From NCBI GenBank assembly GCA_034359265.1, contig CP136896.1, positions 63,437,501 through 63,501,500 of the forward strand: a DNA stretch of 64,000 nucleotides, written 5' to 3'. The stretch comes from Canna indica (taxonomy: Eukaryota > Streptophyta > Magnoliopsida > Zingiberales > Cannaceae). The translations under genes and the position numbers were made by a program. The notes beneath the pieces were generated by a model that was not told the DNA's origin, did not search any database, and was given only the letters and a program-made list of their open reading frames with translations. Positions 59,057 through 64,000 of the stretch are shown in pieces (the stretch's first letter is position 1; every line of letters begins with the position of its first letter).

Positions 59057-59797
59057 ATGCATCGCTCCTACCTCTTCCTCCTGCTCTCCGCCGTCCTCCT
59101 GCTCTCCGCTCCCTCGGGGGACGGTTCAGCCGTCGATCCCACGCGGGTCGTCCAACTCTCATGGCGGCCGCGGGCGTTCTCGTACAAGGGCTTCCTCTCC
59201 GACGAGGAGTGCGACCACCTAATCGACCTGGCGAGGGACAAGCTGCAGAAATCGATGGTCGTGCGCGACGACGAAACGGGGAGGTCGGTCATGAGCAAGG
59301 AGCGGACGAGCTCGGGCATGTTCCTTGACTGGCGGCGGCCGGACGACGTCGTCGCCCAAATCGAGGAGAGAATCGCCGCTTGGACCTTCCTTCCGGAGGA
59401 AAACGGGGAGCCAATCCAAGTCCTTCACTACGGCCACGGGGAGAAGTACGTGACTCACTGCGACTTCTTCTTCGACGAACCCAATCAGCGGATTGGAGGT
59501 CAACGGCTCGCGACAGTGCTGATGTACTTGTCGGATGTCGAAATGGGTGGAGAAACGGTCTTCCCTTACTCCGATGACGGCGACATCAACAGCTGGGCGA
59601 ACTGTGAAGGAGCTGGTTTTGCAGTGAAACCACGGAAAGGTGACGCTTTCCTCTTCTTTAGTCTTCATGTTAATGGAACGGCAGACGTGAAGAGCTTCCA
59701 TGGAAGCTGCCCTGTAATAGAGGGAGAGAAGTGGGTGGCAACGAAGTGGATTCGTGTGAGGGCCTTTGAGTTCCCAAAGGTGGATTCAGAGGCATAA
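59057..59797 (+). CDS. P4H: Prolyl 4-hydroxylase (P4H), intronless, intact
   Basis: An unbroken ORF of 246 codons encodes a plant-type prolyl 4-hydroxylase, an Fe(II)/2-oxoglutarate-dependent enzyme of the ER/Golgi that hydroxylates proline in extensins and arabinogalactan proteins. Residues 1-25 form a hydrophobic signal or signal anchor (LFLLLSAVLLLSA). The core begins VVQLSWRPRAFSYKGFLSDE. The iron ligands are His and Asp in YVTHCDFFFD and the distal His in SFHGSCPV. The 2-oxoglutarate Lys is in EGEKWVATKW. A family insert between VFP and the Trp-Cys region is short here. The start at 59057 was preferred over 58988 because the hydrophobic segment follows directly. P4H genes in plants usually have several introns, so this looks like a retrocopy (inference). 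GC content is high at the 5' end and falls toward the 3' end. Confidence 0.9.
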   Translation: MHRSYLFLLLSAVLLLSAPSGDGSAVDPTRVVQLSWRPRAFSYKGFLSDEECDHLIDLARDKLQKSMVVRDDETGRSVMSKERTSSGMFLDWRRPDDVVAQIEERIAAWTFLPEENGEPIQVLHYGHGEKYVTHCDFFFDEPNQRIGGQRLATVLMYLSDVEMGGETVFPYSDDGDINSWANCEGAGFAVKPRKGDAFLFFSLHVNGTADVKSFHGSCPVIEGEKWVATKWIRVRAFEFPKVDSEA

Positions 59798-60364
59798 GCG
59801 AGTGTTTTTTTTTTTAAAAAGAAAAAACTTGCATTCAATTCAAGAGAATGAAAACCACGAGGCATAATAGAATTAATTATATATATAAATTTTATATATT
59901 TCTTTCAAATTTATTTGATTTTCTAGATTGAACTAATTAAGTTATTTACACCTTATCAAATTATGAAAATTTTATATAGAGCTTCACCTGATCACCAGAG
60001 TAAATCTGGTCAGCCATAATAATCATGCATCTCAAAATAAACTTATTCACTAAATAAGTAAATTGAATATATATACTCACTATATATGTAATCATGTATA
60101 TTCTTTATATGGCATAGTTTTTTTGAGCAGTTCTATGTACCATAATATGGATCAAGAAAATTCTTAGATCCATAACAATGATATGAAAATTCCCAAATAC
60201 GCACATATTTATGGCAAGAAAAAATGTTCCTGATCATCTATACCAAACTAAATAATATGTCAAAGGTGAAACAAGTTTGAAATAATATGTCATGTACTGG
60301 TATCTTTGATTTGATGATGAAACAAGTTGCTAGTATACAATAATAAACTTGTTATAATTCTAAA
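59798..60364. other. 3' flank of P4H and AT-rich intergenic DNA
   Basis: A T-run then A-rich stretch directly after the stop (59806-59827) could be the remnant of a poly(A) tract. No gene or repeat otherwise. Confidence 0.5.
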
Positions 60365-60546
60365 TTTGAAGATGCATGCTTAGCAATAAAGTAGAAAATG
60401 TGCTTTATTATAGCAATCAGATGCATGCTTAGCAATAAAGTAGAAAGTAAATTCCAAATTTGAAGATGCATGCTTAGCAATAAAGTAGAAAATGTGCTTT
60501 ATTATAGCAATCAGATGCATGCTTAGCAATAAAGTAGAAAGTAAAA
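60365..60546. repeat. Tandem duplication, period 94 bp, with internal sub-repeat
   Basis: Two copies (starting 60365 and 60459) begin TTTGAAGATGCATGCTTAGC. Each contains ATGCATGCTTAGCAATAAAG twice, so this phrase occurs four times. The second copy is nearly identical to the first. Confidence 0.92.
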
Positions 60547-60561
60547 TTTGAAGATGCTTTA

Positions 60562-60677
60562 TTATTTATCTAAAGATCTCACAATTAAGTTATCTGCTAA
60601 GTTGTCTAGATCAGAGCTTGTGTTTGTGTAGGAAAATTCTACATCAACAGGAGACTCAAGATATAGCAAGTTGGCCC
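60562..60677 (-). pseudogene. Isolated exon of a serine carboxypeptidase-like (SCPL) gene
   Basis: On the minus strand an acceptor (ATATTTGCAG) at 60678 is followed by an exon reading ANLLYLESPVDVEF, then SYTNTSSDLDNLADNL. It closely resembles the S10 peptidase segment ANLLFLESPVGVGFSYTNTS that borders the oxyanion and substrate site. The normally invariant GVGFSY Gly residues are changed (DVEF), and a stop follows after DK. No neighbouring SCPL exon is visible on either side, and the catalytic Ser, Asp and His exons are absent. It is a gene relic, possibly carried here by a transposon. Confidence 0.82.
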
Positions 60678-60679
60678 CT

Positions 60680-60971
60680 GCAAATATTACAAATCAAGTT
60701 AATTTCCAAATCAAAGAACGATACATAATTGAATTGGTATCTTAATTAATGAAACTAGTAAATCAAAGGACCATATATACATGGAAGAGGTTTCTTCCAT
60801 AGTAAATAATAGAGCATTCACAATAGAGGAGTCATCTACTAATTTAAGTTAATTTCCAAAGACAAGCAAATTTTAGACTTGCATATGGGTTTTTGATTTT
60901 GTACCTAACATCATAAGTACATCATTGTTCTGAATTCTGATCATGTAAGAAATTGTGCTAGTTATTTTGTT
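60680..60971. other. Intergenic DNA
   Basis: AT-rich, without a recognisable exon or repeat. The SCPL intron should occupy its left part. Confidence 0.5.
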
Positions 60972-61308
60972 TGTTTTAAACTATGAGATATTAGCAAGAA
61001 TCGGCAGGTATTAACGAACAGTGAGATGTGTAAATACAACTAAAGACATGTAATAAATTAATAGACTTGTTAATAAGTCAAAGGACATTTGAGTAATTTC
61101 CTTTACATTCTATTTTCGAGTTCAGTATAAAGGGAGGAAGAAATGTTTCCGCCTTTTTCAAGAACTATACAGCTCTTCGAGCAAACATTTTTGCTTCTGA
61201 GTTTTTTGTATCTTTTGAACACCTGCTTCTTGTAATTGAGGGTGATAGATCCGATGGATGAATAAGATCGTTTCCTCTTCAGGTTGGATTGTGATCAATT
61301 TGTTAACA
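60972..61308 (+). mobile_element. Copia 5' LTR (limits approximate)
   Basis: Starts TGTTTTAAAC and ends ATTTGTTAACA, directly before a primer-binding site at 61309. Contains a TATA box (61126-61131) and a plausible transcribed R region rich in CTTTTTC and TTTTGAAC phrases. The start is inferred from the TGTT...AACA ends; another candidate is TGAGATATTAGC at 60984. The 3' LTR lies beyond the window. Confidence 0.6.
61126..61131 (+). promoter_or_regulatory. TATA box of the Copia LTR
   Basis: TATAAA followed by GGGAGG, within the LTR, about 180 bases before its end, which is a normal position. Confidence 0.55.
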
Positions 61309-61513
61309 TGGTATCAGAGTCAGAGCTATTGTTGATTGTGGGCCACCTGCAGAACTTCACGCTCCAGATGTGGATTCTGGGCATGAGGTGGGTGTGTTAA
61401 AGTCCCACATTATTTGAGGTTGTGGTCTAGATGACCTTTAAATAGATTGGGCAATCCTCCCCCTTTGAGCTAGCTTTTGGGGTGGAGTTAGGTCCAAGGC
61501 TGATTTTTTAATA
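61309..61513 (+). mobile_element. TRIM segment (internal domain plus one LTR) lying at the Copia primer-binding site
   Basis: A primer-binding site (TGGTATCAGAG, 61309) is followed by the TRIM internal domain (ACCTGCAGAACTTCACGCTC, identical to the copy at 38400). A purine tract (GAGGTGGGTG) and a TRIM LTR (61395-61513, TGTTAAAGTCCCACATT to TTTTTTAATA) come next. A second full primer-binding site, TGGTATCAGAGC, then follows at 61514 and leads into the Copia leader. There is no second TRIM LTR on the left. Confidence 0.82.
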
Positions 61514-61578
61514 TGGTATCAGAGCAGGCGCTGTAGCAAGGGCCGGCGATCGCGATCCAGATTCTTCCCCAAATCGCA

Positions 61579-62769
61579 ATGACGAGAAATAGAAGATCTC
61601 AGGCGAGCCGATCGTTCGTAGCAGAGTCTAGGAACAGTGTGGAAAATAGATCGGTTACCAATGATACGAAATATGAAGATGATCCGTTCATCATCCAAGG
61701 TAGCGATTCCGCAGGTACTCTCCTAGTCTCTGTTCGATTAAATGGCCATGAGAATTACTTGCCATGGCGTGAATCTATGCTTATTTCCCTATCTGCGAAG
61801 AACAAAGAAGGTTTTGTAGATGGATCAATTCCAATGCCAGATCCTGACACATCAAAATTCCGCATGTGGAGAAGATGCAATAATCTGGTGCGATCATGGA
61901 TTCTTCAATCCATCGCACCAGAATTGACCACTAGTGTCATCTATACAAAATCAGCTCATGAAATGTGGAAGGATCTTGAGGATCAATTTGGGAAGAGCAA
62001 CGAGCCAAAAATCTATGAATTAAAAGTTCAGATTACCATGACAAGGCAAGGAAATCTGTCTGTCGCTGCATATTTCACAAAGCTGAAAGCTTTATGGGAT
62101 GAACTAGATGCTGTGGAGATGAATTCGAGATGTGAATGTGAAAAGGGAAGAGAAAGTACCTCCAGAGACAGGCTAACTCAATTTTTGATGGGGCTGAACG
62201 AGATGTATACAAGTGTAAGGGGTCAAATTTTACTGATGAAGCCCTTACCAAACCTGAATCAGGCTTATTCTCTCCTGGAACAAGAAGAATCTCAGAGGAA
62301 AATAAGTTCACTGAACAGCGGAAATATAGACAGCATTGCCCTCAATACTGGGAAACAATTATTTTTTGAGCGAGGTCTCAAAAACCAAAACCATGAACAA
62401 TACACAAAAAAATATTGTGATTTCTGTAAAAGGACCGGCCACACAAGAGAAGAGTGTTATAAATTACATGGGTACCCAAGTGGAGGAAAGTCATTCAAAG
62501 GAAAACAGAAGAGTCAATTCCAAGAGAGGCCAGTCAATAATGCAGTTGTGGAAAACAGTGAGGTGAAGAATGAAATGAAAGCTGAGTCGTCGAGTGGGAA
62601 GAAGATAGATGGAATTCGTGCAGGTTTCACAGAAGAGCAGTACTCTACCTTGTGTTCCACCCTATTGAATATGTTAGGAGGAAAGGCTAACACAGGTATC
62701 AATTCTGCAAGTGTGAACATGGCCGGTAAGAACCTTTACAATTATGAAAAGATGTGCATAGAAAAATAG
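61579..62769 (+). CDS. Copia GAG polyprotein region
   Basis: The ORF of 396 codons begins with a Met at 61579 and contains a Copia-type gag domain (LNGHENYLPWRESMLISLSA, then WILQSIAPE and WKDLEDQFGKSNEPKIYEL). An acidic-basic linker and a CCHC zinc knuckle follow (CDFCKRTGHTREECYKLHG near residue 280). It forms the virus-like particle of the retrotransposon and binds its RNA. The frame ends in TAG at 62767, two codons before the protease DSGA motif. In Copia elements gag and pol are one continuous frame and a Trp commonly occupies this position (W-ILDSGATDH), so the TAG is most simply a TGG to TAG mutation. Confidence 0.9.
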   Translation: MTRNRRSQASRSFVAESRNSVENRSVTNDTKYEDDPFIIQGSDSAGTLLVSVRLNGHENYLPWRESMLISLSAKNKEGFVDGSIPMPDPDTSKFRMWRRCNNLVRSWILQSIAPELTTSVIYTKSAHEMWKDLEDQFGKSNEPKIYELKVQITMTRQGNLSVAAYFTKLKALWDELDAVEMNSRCECEKGRESTSRDRLTQFLMGLNEMYTSVRGQILLMKPLPNLNQAYSLLEQEESQRKISSLNSGNIDSIALNTGKQLFFERGLKNQNHEQYTKKYCDFCKRTGHTREECYKLHGYPSGGKSFKGKQKSQFQERPVNNAVVENSEVKNEMKAESSSGKKIDGIRAGFTEEQYSTLCSTLLNMLGGKANTGINSASVNMAGKNLYNYEKMCIEK

Positions 62770-64000
62770 ATATTGGATAGCGGAGCAACTGATCACTTTG
62801 CTTCAAGTAATGTCAGTTTGCAAAATGTGTTGGAGCCTACAAATAGAGGCAGAGTATCCTTGCCTAATGGGGATGCTATACCAGTTAGATACATGGGAAC
62901 AGCCCATATAAACGAATTCATGAAATTGCCAAATACTTTATCTGTATCAGAATTTCACTTCAATTTGCTATCTGTTAGTAGGCTAACCAAGGAACTGAAC
63001 TGTTCTATTACTTTTAATCCCTCAAATTTCATCATCCAGGACCTAGTTTCGAGGAAAATCCTGGGGAGTGGTGAAGAAAAAGGAGGTTTATACATATTGA
63101 AGAAAGATGACAACAGCAGTTCTAAGAAGGCTTTGAGTGTAACCTTAGATGGTCAAGCATTATGGAACCTAAGGTTAGGACACATACCTTCGGATAAAAT
63201 GAAATTACTTTCAGATTGCATTCCTGAGTTGAGTAGATCTTCAGAATTATTTTGCAATGTATGTCCAAAAGCAAAATTGTGTAGATTACCATTTCATCTC
63301 AGTTTAAATAAGACAAGTAGATGTTTTGAGCTCATACACTGTGATATTTGGGGTCCACACAAAGTAAAGACTCATGATGATTGCTCATATTTCTTGACTG
63401 TGGTAGATGATTTTTCTAGAGCAACTTGGACCTTTCTCTTCTCACACAAAAGTCAGGTGCCAAACATTCTTCTTTATTTCATCAAAATGGTGAAAAAACA
63501 ACATGAAAGTGATGTCAAAATAATAAGGACTGACAATGGGTCAGAATTCTTCAATTCAGTGTTAAAAAGTTTCCTCACAAATCTAGGCATTGTTCACCAC
63601 AGCTCTTGTGTGGAAACACCCCAACAAAGTGCTGTGGCTGAAAGAAAGCACCGGCATTTGCTGGAGGTAGCCAGGGGCCTGAAAATTCAAGCTCAGAGTG
63701 CATCAAGACAGCAACATACTTAATAAACAGAATGCCCAGTTTGAAGTTAGGAAACAAGTGTCCTTTCGAAATCTTGTACAAAAGGAAACCCATTTTTGAT
63801 CATTTAAGAGTGTTTGGCTGCCTATGTTATGCAAGCACTTTAAAACAAGGAAGGACAAAGTTTGATGAAAGAGGAAAAGAATCAGTTTTCATGGGTTATC
63901 CAAACACTCAAAAAGGTTACATAATATATGAGTTGGAAAATAATAGATTCTCAATATCAAGGGATGTAACCTTTGTGGAAAATATATTTCCTTTTGATGA
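62770..64000 (+). pseudogene. Copia POL: protease and integrase, frame interrupted; runs off the window
   Basis: Directly after the TAG the frame gives the aspartic protease core ILDSGATDHF. A pre-integrase zinc-binding region (LWNLRLGHIPSDKM, CNVCPKAKLC) and the integrase core follow: first Asp in IHCDIWGPH, second in IRTDNGSEFF, Glu in [16 protein letters not shown] stop follows at 63721, because the frame changes near 63692. From there another frame reads [15 protein letters not shown] and [14 protein letters not shown], which is the normal downstream integrase. A short deletion that shifts the frame is therefore likely. Reverse transcriptase and RNase H lie beyond the window end. Confidence 0.9.

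Noticed and set aside
59219..59701. Minus-strand frame of 160 codons opposite the prolyl 4-hydroxylase
   Set aside because: It mirrors the conserved coding strand and has no homology of its own.
61090..61300. Copia LTR leader considered as a host gene promoter and first exon
   Set aside because: TATA box, transcribed region and terminal AACA followed by a primer-binding site fit an LTR better.
62767..62769. Programmed stop between gag and pol of the Copia element
   Set aside because: The codon sits where a Trp normally precedes the protease motif, so a point mutation is the simpler explanation; kept only as an item to check.

Overview
The window looks like a repeat-dominated stretch of a plant nuclear genome. 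The evidence is plant-only gene families (VQ-motif protein, plant class-I carboxylesterase, plant prolyl 4-hydroxylase, serine carboxypeptidase-like exon), plant transposon superfamilies, and very AT-rich intergenic DNA around strikingly GC-rich genes. The GC-rich coding regions, one of them with a 5'-high to 3'-low GC gradient, and a captured HMG-CoA synthase end resembling monocot proteins suggest a monocot. That placement is an inference, and I cannot name the species.

Only three host-type genes of appreciable length are present: a VQ-motif regulator (394-924, minus, apparently intact); a CXE18-like carboxylesterase (39197-40210, plus, complete except for one in-frame TAG); and a P4H-type prolyl 4-hydroxylase (59057-59797, plus, intact and intronless). 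Two further fragments come from host genes: the last exon of HMG-CoA synthase inside a transposon (12466-12675) and a lone serine carboxypeptidase-like exon (60562-60677).

Nearly everything else is transposable elements, many nested. At 7.3-18.4 kb is a minus-strand LINE whose zinc-finger region is split by a PIF/Harbinger element (8118-13526) that carries the HMG-CoA synthase fragment. At 21.1-27.9 kb is a CACTA element with both ends and a 3-bp target duplication. At 29.9-32.5 kb is the 3' part of a minus-strand, Sirevirus-like LTR retrotransposon with an env-like ORF; a hAT-type MITE and a Helitron-like AT-rich element follow up to 36.8 kb. At 40.4-44.5 kb is a plus-strand, 5'-truncated LINE invaded by two nested hAT-type MITEs. 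At 45.3-53.6 kb is a minus-strand LINE invaded by a Mutator-like MITE. At 53.6-57.3 kb is a second, degenerate Harbinger element followed by a GRF zinc-finger ORF. At 61.0-64.0 kb is the 5' half of a Copia element with a TRIM segment sitting at its primer-binding site. Three copies of one TRIM family are dispersed at 2.8, 38.3 and 61.4 kb.

There is no operon-like cooperation between genes here. The transposons form a layered insertion history, and several nonsense mutations in them are TGG or CGA codons changed to stops, as expected from cytosine deamination. I see no tRNA, rRNA or CRISPR features, and no convincing novel molecular system. The most unusual items are the Harbinger gene capture, the PBS-located TRIM segment, the single-stop carboxylesterase and the Harbinger-linked GRF ORF.
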